Assembly: GCF_014652395.1 (NCBI RefSeq)
Contig: NZ_BMYS01000016.1
Span: forward strand, 21,702 to 85,701
From: Advenella faeciporci
GTDB lineage: Bacteria > Pseudomonadota > Gammaproteobacteria > Burkholderiales > Burkholderiaceae_B
DNA: 64,000 bases
Direction: 5' to 3'
Below are positions 1 to 8,876 of this stretch, piece by piece; the stretch's first letter is position 1, and each line of letters begins with the position of its first letter. The notes under the pieces are model-generated. The model made no database searches. It was not told the DNA's origin and saw nothing but the letters and a program-made list of their open reading frames with translations. The translations under genes were made by a program, and so were the position numbers.

Positions 1-335
1 ATATACAGGAAAATCAGGCTGGCAATAACGGTGGCCATTAATTTTTGTACAGGCGTTTTTCCGCGCTTGATGGCAATCGTGCCTACACCAATATAGGCAA
101 TCAGGGCCACTATTTTGGCAAGAATAAAAGGTTGGTTGGGGCCGATCATGGCTGCCAGGATAAAACCGCAGATCAGCAGGATGGAATCAATCACATGCGG
201 GGCGACCTTGACAAAACCTATTTGCAGCATGCGTGAACCCGTAATCGACCAAAATGCCCGAATCAGGAAAAAAGTGATGCTCAGGTAGGCACAGGTCATG
301 TGCAGGTGCTTGATGGGTAGATAATAATCAGCCAT
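1..335 (-). CDS. SirB2-family inner-membrane protein (partial, C-terminus outside window)
   Basis: The minus-strand reading frame begins at the ATG complementary to 333-335, behind an AAGAGA ribosome site, and is open to the window edge (111 codons seen). The N-terminus MADYYLPIKHLHMTCAYLS, with its paired histidines, followed by three or four hydrophobic helices (for example around residues 40-60 and 70-85), is the pattern of SirB2-like small membrane proteins. The family was named as an invasion-gene regulator in Salmonella, but its biochemical role is not established. It is transcribed away from the TSUP permease at 480. The C-terminal part lies outside the window. Confidence 0.72.
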   Translation of the reverse strand, partial: MADYYLPIKHLHMTCAYLSITFFLIRAFWSITGSRMLQIGFVKVAPHVIDSILLICGFILAAMIGPNQPFILAKIVALIAYIGVGTIAIKRGKTPVQKLMATVIASLIFLY

Positions 336-479
336 AATCTCTTTTTGAAAAGTCAAATACTGGAAGCTTGGCATTTTAACTTATGATAATTGTTTTTGAT
401 TTTTCACCCTACGGTTTGTCGGTTTAATGTGTATTTATAGGCGTTTTTCTGATATTCGAGTCTTTTTTCCGGATGCTGC

Positions 480-1241
480 ATGGATCTCGTTGTTGGCCCT
501 GATATATTAGTTATTCTTTTCTTTGTTGCCATGCTTGCCGGTTTTGTCGATACTATCGCTGGTGGGGGTGGCCTGATTACTATTCCGGTGTTATTGCTGG
601 CACAGGTGCCGCCCATCAATGCCTTGGCCACCAACAAGCTGCAGGGCAGTTTTGGTACCCTGACTTCTTCCCTGACCATGCTCAGAAAAAGAATCGTGCG
701 CTTCGAGGATATTTGGAAACCGGCGCTATTGGCTTTTGCAGGGGCGGCATTGGGTACTTTTATCATTCAGCTGATTGATGTTTCGGTGCTGGATATTGTG
801 ATTCCGGTTGTGCTGGTAATGATTGGACTGTATTTTTTATTTACGCCTTCTGCCGGCAAGGTGGAGCGGGTGCCACGCATGAGTGCCAGGGCTTTCAATT
901 GCACCGTTGTACCAACAATTGCGTTTTATGATGGCATTTTTGGTCCCGGAACCGGTTCTTTTTTTTCCCTGGCCAATGTGGCGTTGCGGGGGCAGCAAAT
1001 TATCAAGGCAACCGCCAATGCCAAGGTGTTTAACTTTGCCAGCAATGTCGCTTCGGTGGCGCTTTTTGTACTGGGTGGCAAAGTCTTGTGGCTGATCGGT
1101 GGTATCATGATTGCTGGGCAAATAATTGGTGCTTATGCAGGTTCTTTAATGGTCATCAGTCATGGCAGCAAATTTATTCGTCCACTTATTGTGCTGGTCT
1201 GTTTTGTCATGGTTACCCGTTATCTGCTTGAAAAATTCTAG
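480..1241 (+). CDS. TSUP (TauE/SafE) family membrane permease
   Basis: A 253-residue, very hydrophobic protein with about eight predicted membrane segments. The N-terminal helix contains GFVDTIAGGGGLITIP, the signature of the TauE/SafE (DUF81, YfcA-like) permeases, followed by ALATNKLQGSFGT and, in the second half, a repeated motif around GIFGPGTGSFF. Members export or import small anions such as sulfite, sulfoacetate or other organosulfur compounds; the substrate cannot be read from the sequence. The ATG at 480 has only a weak GGA upstream, but it gives the normal family length. The gene stands alone, divergent from the SirB2-like gene and about 130 bases before rnr. Confidence 0.85.
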   Translation: MDLVVGPDILVILFFVAMLAGFVDTIAGGGGLITIPVLLLAQVPPINALATNKLQGSFGTLTSSLTMLRKRIVRFEDIWKPALLAFAGAALGTFIIQLIDVSVLDIVIPVVLVMIGLYFLFTPSAGKVERVPRMSARAFNCTVVPTIAFYDGIFGPGTGSFFSLANVALRGQQIIKATANAKVFNFASNVASVALFVLGGKVLWLIGGIMIAGQIIGAYAGSLMVISHGSKFIRPLIVLVCFVMVTRYLLEKF

Positions 1242-1375
1242 AAAACGGCAGCTTGTTACCGAACGGTTTTTTAAATAACAGACCTGTCATATAAGTATCA
1301 TAAAGCCGTAATAGGATAGTATGGTCTTATAAGCATTTATTGCATCATAAATTGAAACAACCAGGAAGTACTGTA

Positions 1376-3835
1376 TTGGCAAATCGAACCACCACTAAAA
1401 ATCCGGCAAACAGGCCTGTTCAGGCAAACAGTTCCCTTACGGACAGCACGCCAGACTTTGATCCCGATGTTCCAAGCCGTGAAAATATTCTTCAGGTGTT
1501 CCGGGATTCAAAACCTCCCCTGACTGTAAATGCCCTGATTAGTGTATTCAGGCTGTCCCGGGACGCCAGCATAGTGGGTCTTGAAAGACGCTTGGGAGCC
1601 ATGCAAAGAGATGGCCAGCTTGAGCAAATTCCGGGCGGTTGGCAACTGTCCCAACAGAAAAATTTTGTCATAGGCAAAGTCCAGGGACATCGTGATGGAT
1701 TTGGTTTCCTGATTCCCGAAGACGGTTCGCAGGATTTGTTCCTGTCACCGCGTGAAATGCTTAAGGTATTGCATGGCGACCGGGTTCAGGTAAAACCCAC
1801 AGGCGAATATAAAGGCAAGCTTGAAGGCACTATTGTAGAGGTTTTGGAGCGCGGTACAACACGATTGGTTGGACGTTTGCTGCATGAACAGGGCCTTTAT
1901 GTCGTGGTGCCTGAAGACCAGCGTATCAAACATGACATTATTGTACAGAATGCCGACCTGGGTGGAGCCCGGCACGGGCAAGTGGTTACCGTTGAAATTA
2001 TTCAACAGCCAACCCGTCATACCCAGCCTTTGGGAAAAATCATTGAGGTGCTGGGTGAAATAGATGACCCGGGCATGGAAATTGAAATTGCGGTGCGCAA
2101 ATTTGATGTCCCGGTTGCGTTTTCCGATGCGACCCGGATACAGTCAGAAAGCCTTCCCGATGAAGTGCAGCCTTCGGACCTTAAGGGTCGTATAGATTTG
2201 CGTGATGTGGCATTTATCACCATTGATGGTGAAGATGCCCGTGACTTTGACGATGCCGTGTATGCCGAGATTGTAGATATAGGCACTGAAAAACGCCGTA
2301 AAATGGCATGGCGACTTTTAGTGGCCATTGCCGATGTTTCCCATTATGTTAAACCCGGCGATGCCATTGACCGGGATGCGATCGAGCGCGGAACCAGTGT
2401 TTATTTTCCGCGCCGCGTCATACCCATGCTGCCCGAAAAACTCTCCAATGGCCTGTGCTCCCTGAATCCTGAAGTCGATCGCCTGGTTCTGGTGTGCGAT
2501 ATGGTCATTCCCATGACGGGTGCCAAGGCGGGAACGGTGACGGCATACCAGTTTTACAATGCGGTTATCAACTCGCATGCACGTACCACTTATACGCAAA
2601 TCTGGAATGCCTTGCAGCAGCCAACGGGGCCGGCCGCTACCGAATTGGGTGATTTGCTGCCACATGTTAAAGATTTATATGCTTTATATGAAGCGCTTGA
2701 AAAAAAACGGGAACAGCGCGGTGCGATGGATTTCGACACCATTGAAACCCGCATTCAATGCAATGAGATGGGCAAGATAGAGCAAATTGTTCCATTTATC
2801 AGGAATAATGCGCATAAGTTAATTGAAGAGTGCATGTTGGCAGCCAACACGTGTGCGGCCGATTTCGTGTTAAGAAACAAACGGCAGGGACTGTACCGCA
2901 TTCATGAAGGTCCAACCCCTGAAAAACTGGAGGCCCTGCGTGAGTTTTTGCGTACCGTGGGGTTGTCGCTGGGCGGTGGAGATGATCCTTCCGGTAAGGA
3001 CTATGCCGCGTTGCTTGATGCCGGGCGCTCACGTCCCGACTTCCAGATTCTTCAGACCATGTGCCTAAGATCCATGCAGCAGGCCATGTACAGTCCCGAC
3101 AACGTGGGGCATTTTGGTCTGGCATATGAGCAATACACGCATTTTACCTCACCCATTCGCCGTTATCCTGACCTGCTTACGCATCGGGTCATCAAATCCA
3201 TTCTTGCCCACAGGCACTATACGCCCGAGTTGGCGGCTGTGCCCAAAGTGCAGGGCGAAACCCATAAAGAGCATGAACATGCGGTATGGGATAGCCTGGG
3301 TATGGTGCTGTCCGGCTACGAACGCCGCGCCGATGATGCGTCACGCGATGTGGAGGCCTGGCTTAAGTGCTGGTATGTTCGTGAACATGTGGGTGAGGTT
3401 TTCAGTGGACGGGTAAGCGGCGTTGCACCTTTTGGGTTATTTGTGACACTTGACACTTTGTTTGTTGAGGGTCTGGTGCATGTTTCGGAATTGGGTACCG
3501 ACTATTTCCAATACAATGAAGGTTTGCACGAATTGCGTGGAGAGCGCACGGGTATACGTTACCGCTTGACGGATCCGGTCCAGGTGCAGGTGACACGGGT
3601 AGACCTTGAGGCCCGGCGAATTGAGTTTTCGCTGGTCAAGGGCACTACCTTTGAATCATTGCGTAAAGATGCCCAGCGTGGCGAATCCGCACCGCGGCAG
3701 ATAAAGCGCCCGGCCAAGCCCAAGCCTGAAGCCCTGAGGGGGCAAACCGCGCATCAAAGACGGGCAGAGTTGAAAAAGTCAACTCAACCCGCCGGCGTGC
3801 AAAAGAACAAAAAATCAACGCGTAAGCGAAGGTAA
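1376..3835 (+). CDS. rnr: Ribonuclease R
   Basis: RNase R is a processive 3'-to-5' exoribonuclease that degrades structured RNA and serves in rRNA quality control and trans-translation. Domain order: an N-terminal winged helix (about 20-80), cold-shock/OB domains, the RNB catalytic domain beginning near the GEDARDFDDA metal-binding motif (about residue 285-295), an S1 domain near 670-755, and a Lys/Arg-rich tail of about 50 residues ending KNKKSTRKRR. No ATG fits the 5' end. The frame also has a TTG at 1340, but the TTG at 1376 has AGGAAG seven bases upstream, so I chose 1376 (819 residues). rlmB follows after 21 bases and is probably cotranscribed, an arrangement also known in gammaproteobacteria. 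Confidence 0.93.
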   Translation: MANRTTTKNPANRPVQANSSLTDSTPDFDPDVPSRENILQVFRDSKPPLTVNALISVFRLSRDASIVGLERRLGAMQRDGQLEQIPGGWQLSQQKNFVIGKVQGHRDGFGFLIPEDGSQDLFLSPREMLKVLHGDRVQVKPTGEYKGKLEGTIVEVLERGTTRLVGRLLHEQGLYVVVPEDQRIKHDIIVQNADLGGARHGQVVTVEIIQQPTRHTQPLGKIIEVLGEIDDPGMEIEIAVRKFDVPVAFSDATRIQSESLPDEVQPSDLKGRIDLRDVAFITIDGEDARDFDDAVYAEIVDIGTEKRRKMAWRLLVAIADVSHYVKPGDAIDRDAIERGTSVYFPRRVIPMLPEKLSNGLCSLNPEVDRLVLVCDMVIPMTGAKAGTVTAYQFYNAVINSHARTTYTQIWNALQQPTGPAATELGDLLPHVKDLYALYEALEKKREQRGAMDFDTIETRIQCNEMGKIEQIVPFIRNNAHKLIEECMLAANTCAADFVLRNKRQGLYRIHEGPTPEKLEALREFLRTVGLSLGGGDDPSGKDYAALLDAGRSRPDFQILQTMCLRSMQQAMYSPDNVGHFGLAYEQYTHFTSPIRRYPDLLTHRVIKSILAHRHYTPELAAVPKVQGETHKEHEHAVWDSLGMVLSGYERRADDASRDVEAWLKCWYVREHVGEVFSGRVSGVAPFGLFVTLDTLFVEGLVHVSELGTDYFQYNEGLHELRGERTGIRYRLTDPVQVQVTRVDLEARRIEFSLVKGTTFESLRKDAQRGESAPRQIKRPAKPKPEALRGQTAHQRRAELKKSTQPAGVQKNKKSTRKRR

Positions 3836-3856
3836 ATACAAAGGTAATCAATTTAT

Positions 3857-4597
3857 ATGTCAAGCAGTCAAATTCTGGCCGGTTTTCATGCAGTAGTCGC
3901 TCGCATGCGCCACGCACCCGACTCAATCCGGGAAATTTATATCGAAGCATCACGCAAGGACAAGCGCATGCAAAGCCTGGTTGAGCAGGCGGAAAAAAAT
4001 AAAATCCGTATTCATCCGGTTCCTATGAGCCGTCTTGATGGCCTCGCTAAAGGTGTTCGCCATCAAGGTGTGGTTGCCCTGGCCGACCCTAAACAGCTGG
4101 CAGTCAATATCGATGACGTTCTTGATGTGATCGAGGGGCCTGCCCATTTGTTGATTCTTGATAGCGTGACCGACCCCCATAACCTGGGGGCATGCCTGCG
4201 TACGGCAGATGCTGCCGGGGTTCATGCTGTCATTGCACCCAAAGACAAGGCGGTAGGCATCAATGCCACGGTTCAGCGCGTGGCATGCGGTGCCGCAGAC
4301 ACTGTTCCTTACATCATGGTTACCAATCTGGCCCGAACCATGCGCCAGCTCAAAGAGCGGGATGTCTGGCTGATTGGCACCGATGACCAGGCTAGCGCTA
4401 CCTTTCATGACGTTGATGCCACCCGTTCCATTGCCTGGGTCATGGGCGCGGAAGGCGAGGGGATGCGACGCCTGACGAGGGAAACCTGTGATGAATTGGT
4501 GCGTATACCCATGCAAGGCTCGGTTGAAAGTCTTAATGTTAGTGTGGCGAGTGCAGTTTGCCTGTACGAAACTGTTCGCCAGCGCCAGGTAAAATAA
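3857..4597 (+). CDS. rlmB: 23S rRNA (guanosine-2'-O-)-methyltransferase RlmB
   Basis: SPOUT-superfamily methyltransferase of 246 residues. In E. coli the orthologue 2'-O-methylates G2251 in the 23S peptidyl-transferase loop. It has a small N-terminal substrate-binding domain ([13 protein letters not shown], residues 5-18) and the knotted SAM-binding domain, with motif 1 [13 protein letters not shown], motif 2 [12 protein letters not shown] and motif 3 [18 protein letters not shown]. Length is typical. It lies 21 bases after rnr and ends 29 bases before the next gene, so the three may be one transcript. Confidence 0.95.
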   Translation: MSSSQILAGFHAVVARMRHAPDSIREIYIEASRKDKRMQSLVEQAEKNKIRIHPVPMSRLDGLAKGVRHQGVVALADPKQLAVNIDDVLDVIEGPAHLLILDSVTDPHNLGACLRTADAAGVHAVIAPKDKAVGINATVQRVACGAADTVPYIMVTNLARTMRQLKERDVWLIGTDDQASATFHDVDATRSIAWVMGAEGEGMRRLTRETCDELVRIPMQGSVESLNVSVASAVCLYETVRQRQVK

Positions 4598-4626
4598 ATA
4601 AAAATCCATTCTTTAACAGTTATATC

Positions 4627-5883
4627 ATGTCAAAAAACGAACATAGCGGGTTTACCACTTCCATTCTTCACGCAGACCGCCGTAAAGCCGTAGAGCACGG
4701 TGCCATTCACAAGCCATTGCATACGTCAACCGAGTACGCTTTTGCCGACTCAAGGGAACTGGCCGCCGTCTTTCAGGGTAAATCGGGGTATACCTATGCC
4801 CGTCAGGGAACCCCGACAACGGCTGCTCTTGAAGATAAAATCACTTTGATGGAAGGGGGAGCAGGCACCGTTACGTTTGCCACAGGCATGGCGGCCCTGT
4901 CCTCCATCTTCATGACGCTGTTAAAACAGGGTGACCACCTGGTTTCCAGCCAGTTTGTTTTTGGTAATACCAATAGTTTGCTGGGCACTCTTGATCGACT
5001 TGGCGTATCAGTGACTTTTGTTGATCCTGCCAATGCGCAACAGGTAAAAGACGCAATCCGCCCTGAAACAAAAATGATATTTACCGAAACCATTGCCAAT
5101 CCGGGTACGCAAATTGCCGATTTGTCAGCAATTGGTGATATTTGCGAACTGCACAATCTGGTTTATGTGATAGACAACACCTTAACGTCACCATGGTTGT
5201 TTCAGGGTAAAAGCGTCAAGGCTTCATTGGTCATGAATTCATTGTCCAAATATATCTGTGGTCATGGCAATGCGCTGGGCGGTGCGGTTACCAATACCGG
5301 TTTGTATGACTGGTCCGGCTATGACAATATTTATGATAACTACAAAACCGGCCCTGCAAACGCCTGGGGTTTAACCCAAATCAAGAAAAAAGGCTTGCGT
5401 GACATGGGGGCTACGCTCTCATCTGATGCCGCTCATCGAATTGCCGTGGGAGCTGAAACACTTGCTTTAAGAATGAAGCAATCCTGTTCAAATGCATTGG
5501 CTCTTGCCCGTTTTCTTGAGAAGCATCCCGGGATCGCCAGTGTGCGCTATCCCGGCTTAAGCCAGCATCCGCAGCATGAACGTGCGGCTACCCTGTTTAA
5601 CCACCGTTTTGGGGGGTTGCTGGGTGTAGAGCTGGTGGATGGCATTGATTGCTTTGAGTTTTTGAATAAGCTGAATGTGGTGGTGCTGGCGACGCATCTG
5701 GGTGATGCCAGGACCTTGGCTTTGCCAGTGGCACATACCATTTATTATGAAATGGGACCTGCCCGTAGGGCTGAAATGGGTATTGGTGATAATTTGCTGC
5801 GCGTCTCCGTAGGTATTGAAGATGAGGAAGACCTGATCAATGATTTCAGGCAGGCACTAGCACAATGCATGGATGCCGCGTAA
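4627..5883 (+). CDS. Cys/Met-metabolism PLP-dependent enzyme (cystathionine gamma-synthase / homoserine sulfhydrylase family)
   Basis: A 418-residue trans-sulfuration-type enzyme. The PLP lysine sits in SLSKYICGHG (about residue 208), preceded by the cofactor-binding aspartate in VIDNTLTSPW. GYTYARQGTPTTAALE and the C-terminal LLRVSVGIEDEEDLI are family hallmarks. These enzymes replace the gamma-substituent of an activated homoserine with cysteine or sulfide, or eliminate it. The exact reaction (cystathionine gamma-synthase, O-acyl-homoserine sulfhydrylase or methionine gamma-lyase) cannot be settled from sequence alone, so no symbol is given. The ATG at 4627 is chosen because the earlier in-frame codon lies inside rlmB and adds residues foreign to the family. 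Confidence 0.85.
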   Translation: MSKNEHSGFTTSILHADRRKAVEHGAIHKPLHTSTEYAFADSRELAAVFQGKSGYTYARQGTPTTAALEDKITLMEGGAGTVTFATGMAALSSIFMTLLKQGDHLVSSQFVFGNTNSLLGTLDRLGVSVTFVDPANAQQVKDAIRPETKMIFTETIANPGTQIADLSAIGDICELHNLVYVIDNTLTSPWLFQGKSVKASLVMNSLSKYICGHGNALGGAVTNTGLYDWSGYDNIYDNYKTGPANAWGLTQIKKKGLRDMGATLSSDAAHRIAVGAETLALRMKQSCSNALALARFLEKHPGIASVRYPGLSQHPQHERAATLFNHRFGGLLGVELVDGIDCFEFLNKLNVVVLATHLGDARTLALPVAHTIYYEMGPARRAEMGIGDNLLRVSVGIEDEEDLINDFRQALAQCMDAA

Positions 5884-6084
5884 CAACAGGTGGAGCGTGG
5901 TTTTAACCGACCTTGCACGGGTGTATAAAAAATCATACAAATTAATTGCTTTCCATTGATAATGGCCGCAAGACTAGTAAATATGCGGGTTTTGCTGTAT
6001 TTTTTCTTGACAGCCAATAAGATTAAAGGGAAGATACGCGTGATGATTTACATCAGAGTTAATTTAGAAAAGGGGTTTTCCTGA

Positions 6085-6357
6085 ATGAATAAGACAGAAT
6101 TAGTTGAATACATTGCATCTAAGGCCGATATTTCCAAAGCAGCTGCTGGCCGCTCTCTGGATGCAATGATCGCTGCAGTGAAAGCAACACTGAAAAAAGG
6201 CGAGACGGTAACCTTGGTTGGTTTTGGTACATTTGCCGTTTCTACGCGTGCAGCCCGCACTGGTCGTAACCCACGCACTGGCGAAGCCATCAAAATCAAA
6301 AAAGCCAAAGTACCTAAATTCCGTCCAGGTAAAGCACTGAAAGATGCGGTAAACTAA
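6085..6357 (+). CDS. hupB: HU family DNA-binding protein (beta type)
   Basis: A 90-residue nucleoid protein beginning [20 protein letters not shown]. It has the HU/IHF DNA-binding arm signature [22 protein letters not shown] (positions about 46-67) with the conserved intercalating proline in RNPRTG, and a C-terminal [12 protein letters not shown]. It binds and bends DNA without strong sequence preference. It is a single gene with its own leader; a TTGACA lies at 6007-6012 but no convincing -10 follows at the right distance. A strong terminator lies about 75 bases downstream. Confidence 0.97.
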   Translation: MNKTELVEYIASKADISKAAAGRSLDAMIAAVKATLKKGETVTLVGFGTFAVSTRAARTGRNPRTGEAIKIKKAKVPKFRPGKALKDAVN

Positions 6358-6432
6358 ATTTGGTTTGTAATGCTTGGAAAACGGTTTTTAATTGAATAAT
6401 CAACCGGTGCTGTTCCAGGCCTTGCAAAAAGT

Positions 6433-6479
6433 AAAGCACCCACTGCTTGATTAATGTCTGACAGTGTGGTGCTTTTTTT
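6433..6479 (+). terminator. Rho-independent terminator after hupB
   Basis: AAAGCACCCACTG (6433-6445) pairs with CAGTG-T-GGTGCTTT (6462-6475) through a 16-base loop with one bulged T. It is followed by seven T residues (6473-6479). It ends immediately before the first possible moaA codon, so moaA must be read from a promoter within or after the hairpin, or by readthrough. Confidence 0.88.
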
Positions 6480-6509
6480 ATGTTAGACTGCTTGGAATTG
6501 AGTAATACA

Positions 6510-7499
6510 ATGGATAATTCCGGAATGCTGATTGACAGGTTTGGTCGAAAAATTGATTATTTACGCATATCACTGATAGATAAGTGTGATTTGCGGTGTT
6601 CCTACTGTATTCCGAAGGGATTCAAAGAGTTTGAGCGTCCTGCAAATTGGTTGTCTTTTGATGAAATAGTGCGTGTGGTTGCTGCTTTTGCCCGTATGGG
6701 AACCCGTCGTTTCAGGTTAACGGGTGGAGAGCCGCTGCTGCGCAAAGACCTGCCAGAGCTGGTTGCCCGTCTCTCGGCTTTGGAAGGGGTCCAGGACCTG
6801 TCCATGTCTACCAATGGCACACAATTGAAAAAATACGCACAACCCTTGCGTGATGCCGGTTTGCACCGTCTTAACGTCAGTCTGGATTCCTTGCGCCGTG
6901 AATGTGTCGAGGAAATTTCAGGCAGCGACAGTTTGTCAAAAGTAATGGCAGGACTGGATGCAGCCAGGCAGGCCGGTTTCACAAGAATTAAAATTAATAT
7001 GGTCCCGTTGGCTGGTATTAACATTTCTGATATTGAGGATATGATTCAATACTGTATCCAGAATCAGTTTGTACTGCGCCTTATTGAAGTCATGCCCATG
7101 GGGGTAACCGGGCAGAAACAGGTGCCGGTTGATTTGCAGGATATTATTGAACAGGTTAAAGACAAGTTTGGCTTGCAAGAGTCCAACAAGGTATGGGGTG
7201 GGGGTCCGGCCCGTTACTGGGAAACACCCAACAGTGATTTTACGCTTGGTTTTATAACACCCAAATCCCAGCATTTCTGTGAAACCTGCAATCGGGTCCG
7301 GCTTGCCGTTGATGGGCATTTGTATTTGTGTTTAGGGCAAGAAGACAAGCTTAACCTGCTGCCTTATTTGCGTGATAACTGTACGGACGTCGAGCTTGAA
7401 CAAGCCATTCGCGAAGCGATAGAGCTGAAACCTGAACGACATGAATTCAATACTCAGCCAGAGAAAATCATCCGTATCATGTCGATGACGGGTGGTTAA
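6510..7499 (+). CDS. moaA: GTP 3',8-cyclase MoaA (molybdenum cofactor step 1)
   Basis: Radical-SAM enzyme that, with MoaC, turns GTP into cyclic pyranopterin monophosphate. The N-terminal [4Fe-4S] cluster motif CDLRCSYC lies near residue 23-30. RLTGGEPLLRKDL is the SAM-binding GGEP motif. The C-terminal cluster is CETCNRVRLAVDGHLYLC. The protein ends in MSMTGG, the conserved double glycine that reaches the active site of the partner subunit. The ATG at 6510 has GAG eight bases upstream; an ATG at 6480 abuts the terminator T-run and adds a non-family N-terminus. Length (329) is normal. Confidence 0.96.
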   Translation: MDNSGMLIDRFGRKIDYLRISLIDKCDLRCSYCIPKGFKEFERPANWLSFDEIVRVVAAFARMGTRRFRLTGGEPLLRKDLPELVARLSALEGVQDLSMSTNGTQLKKYAQPLRDAGLHRLNVSLDSLRRECVEEISGSDSLSKVMAGLDAARQAGFTRIKINMVPLAGINISDIEDMIQYCIQNQFVLRLIEVMPMGVTGQKQVPVDLQDIIEQVKDKFGLQESNKVWGGGPARYWETPNSDFTLGFITPKSQHFCETCNRVRLAVDGHLYLCLGQEDKLNLLPYLRDNCTDVELEQAIREAIELKPERHEFNTQPEKIIRIMSMTGG

Positions 7500-7500
7500 G

Positions 7501-7536
7501 TATTTTTTAAATAAAAAGCGGCCTGTGAGCCGCTTT
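7501..7536 (-). terminator. Terminator between convergent moaA and mog
   Basis: AAAGCGGC (7515-7522), loop CTGTGA, GCCGCTTT (7529-7536). Read on the minus strand, the hairpin is followed by TTTTTATTT, which suits termination of mog. On the plus strand no T-run follows, so for moaA it could act only as a 3'-protecting hairpin. Confidence 0.8.
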
Positions 7537-7555
7537 GCTTATAGGGCAGACAAAC

Positions 7556-8119
7556 TTACTTCGGACGCACCGATTTGCATACCTCGGGGTTGGTTTCAAC
7601 CAGTGGCCCACCCACAGCATCAACACAAATAGGTACTGATGCAAAAATACCGTGGATGACTTGCTTGCCCTGTTCATCCTTAACGCCACCCAGGGTTTCG
7701 GCAATCGCATTAGGGCGGCCTGGCAGGTTCAGAATCAGGCTGTTGCCGCGGATGACACCCACTTGACGGGATAAAATGGCAGTAGGAATGAAGTGCAGGC
7801 TGATTTGTCGCATTTGCTCGCCAAACCCGGGGATGATACGATCGGCAACAGCAAGGGTGGCCTCAGGTGTCACGTCACGCAAATAAGGGCCGGTACCGCC
7901 GGTGGTTAAAATCAATGGGCATTTTTGAATGTCGGACAACTCAATTAGGGTTTGTTCAATCATGGGCTGTTCATCGGGAATTAAATGCGCTACAAATTCC
8001 AGCGGGTTTAATACTGCAGAGCTTAACCAGGATTTTAATGCAGGCAAGCCCTGATCTTGATAGGTTTTGTTGAAGGCCCGATCGCTGATAGAGACGATAC
8101 CAATGCGTAGTGTTTCCAT
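7556..8119 (-). CDS. mog: Molybdopterin adenylyltransferase Mog
   Basis: A 187-residue MogA-type protein that adenylylates molybdopterin before metal insertion by MoeA. The start LRIGIVSISDRA and the ILTTGGTGPYLRDVTPEA motif (about residues 70-87) are diagnostic, followed by GNSLILNLPGRPNAI. Length is slightly below E. coli MogA (195), with the usual C-terminus. It faces moaA tail to tail across a shared hairpin and is divergent from moaC, so the 196 bases at 8120-8315 carry both promoters. Confidence 0.94.
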   Translation of the reverse strand: METLRIGIVSISDRAFNKTYQDQGLPALKSWLSSAVLNPLEFVAHLIPDEQPMIEQTLIELSDIQKCPLILTTGGTGPYLRDVTPEATLAVADRIIPGFGEQMRQISLHFIPTAILSRQVGVIRGNSLILNLPGRPNAIAETLGGVKDEQGKQVIHGIFASVPICVDAVGGPLVETNPEVCKSVRPK

Positions 8120-8315
8120 ACTGATTCCTTTGACTGCATTTGCTTTTGATGAATAGCGGAGATTGTTTATAAAGATAAAGATGTGCTTTTGCCAGGCACT
8201 GGCCTAATTTATGCCAGAATACATGGCCTAAATTCTTACCATCAAAAGAATTGTATTCTATAACATTAAAATTATCTTATTCCCCCTGTTCTAGACAGTA
8301 TTAAGGATATAAAAC

Positions 8316-8807
8316 GTGACAGATCAACAATTAACGCATTTTGACAGTCAGGGCCAGGCCCATATGGTTGATATTTCAGAAAAAAAAGAAACAAGGCGGG
8401 TTGCCCGCGCCAGTGGGAAAATAAGCATGAACGAAGTGGCTTACCGTTTGCTGGTTTCCGGTGAAAGCAAAAAAGGGGATGTGCTGGGTATTGCACGCAT
8501 TGCCGCCATCCAGGGTTCCAAGCATACCAGTTTGCTGATTCCCTTGTGCCATCCTTTAAGTCTTACGCACGTGAGCATTGAGTTCAATCTGGCCGAACAG
8601 ACGCGATCCGTGGAAGTGGTGGCAACGACTGAAACCACCGGTAAAACGGGCGTTGAAATGGAAGCCCTGACAGCGGTCTCAACCGGTTTGCTGACTATTT
8701 ACGATATGTTAAAAGCGGTTGATAAGGGAATGCAAATAAGCCATATTCATTTGCTTGAGAAAAAGGGGGGCAAGTCAGGTGATTGGCGTGCCCGGCAAGA
8801 GGCTTGA
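8316..8807 (+). CDS. moaC: Cyclic pyranopterin monophosphate synthase MoaC
   Basis: The 163-residue partner of MoaA. Catalytic features are present: [10 protein letters not shown] with the conserved histidine (about 76-79) and MLKAVDKGM with the active-site Asp and Lys (about 130-138). [14 protein letters not shown] is also typical. The start is GTG at 8316, with AAGGAT at 8303-8308 as ribosome site; no ATG fits. It is the first gene of a plus-strand run with modA, modB, modC and fdhD. A TTGTAT at about 8249 followed by TATCTT could be its promoter, but the match is modest. Confidence 0.96.
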   Translation: MTDQQLTHFDSQGQAHMVDISEKKETRRVARASGKISMNEVAYRLLVSGESKKGDVLGIARIAAIQGSKHTSLLIPLCHPLSLTHVSIEFNLAEQTRSVEVVATTETTGKTGVEMEALTAVSTGLLTIYDMLKAVDKGMQISHIHLLEKKGGKSGDWRARQEA

Positions 8808-8876
8808 CGTGGCTGTGACCTTGTGTTTTTTATGACGTTTTTTTATCATCTTCAGGTATTTCAAAGAGGTAGGTTG

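Noticed and set aside
3950..4609. 219-codon frame antisense to rlmB
   Set aside because: Shadow of a clear SPOUT methyltransferase.
4598..4626. SAM riboswitch before the Cys/Met enzyme gene
   Set aside because: The gap to rlmB is only 29 bases, too short for any known SAM riboswitch.
5884..6084. Clear hupB promoter
   Set aside because: TTGACA at 6007-6012 has no acceptable -10 at 16-18 bases, so I did not list it as a promoter.
6361..6509. Molybdenum-cofactor riboswitch ahead of moaA
   Set aside because: The only structure is the hupB terminator hairpin; there is no room or pattern for the larger Moco RNA motif.
8120..8315. ModE operator between mog and moaC
   Set aside because: I found AT-rich sequence but no palindromic match to the known ModE consensus.
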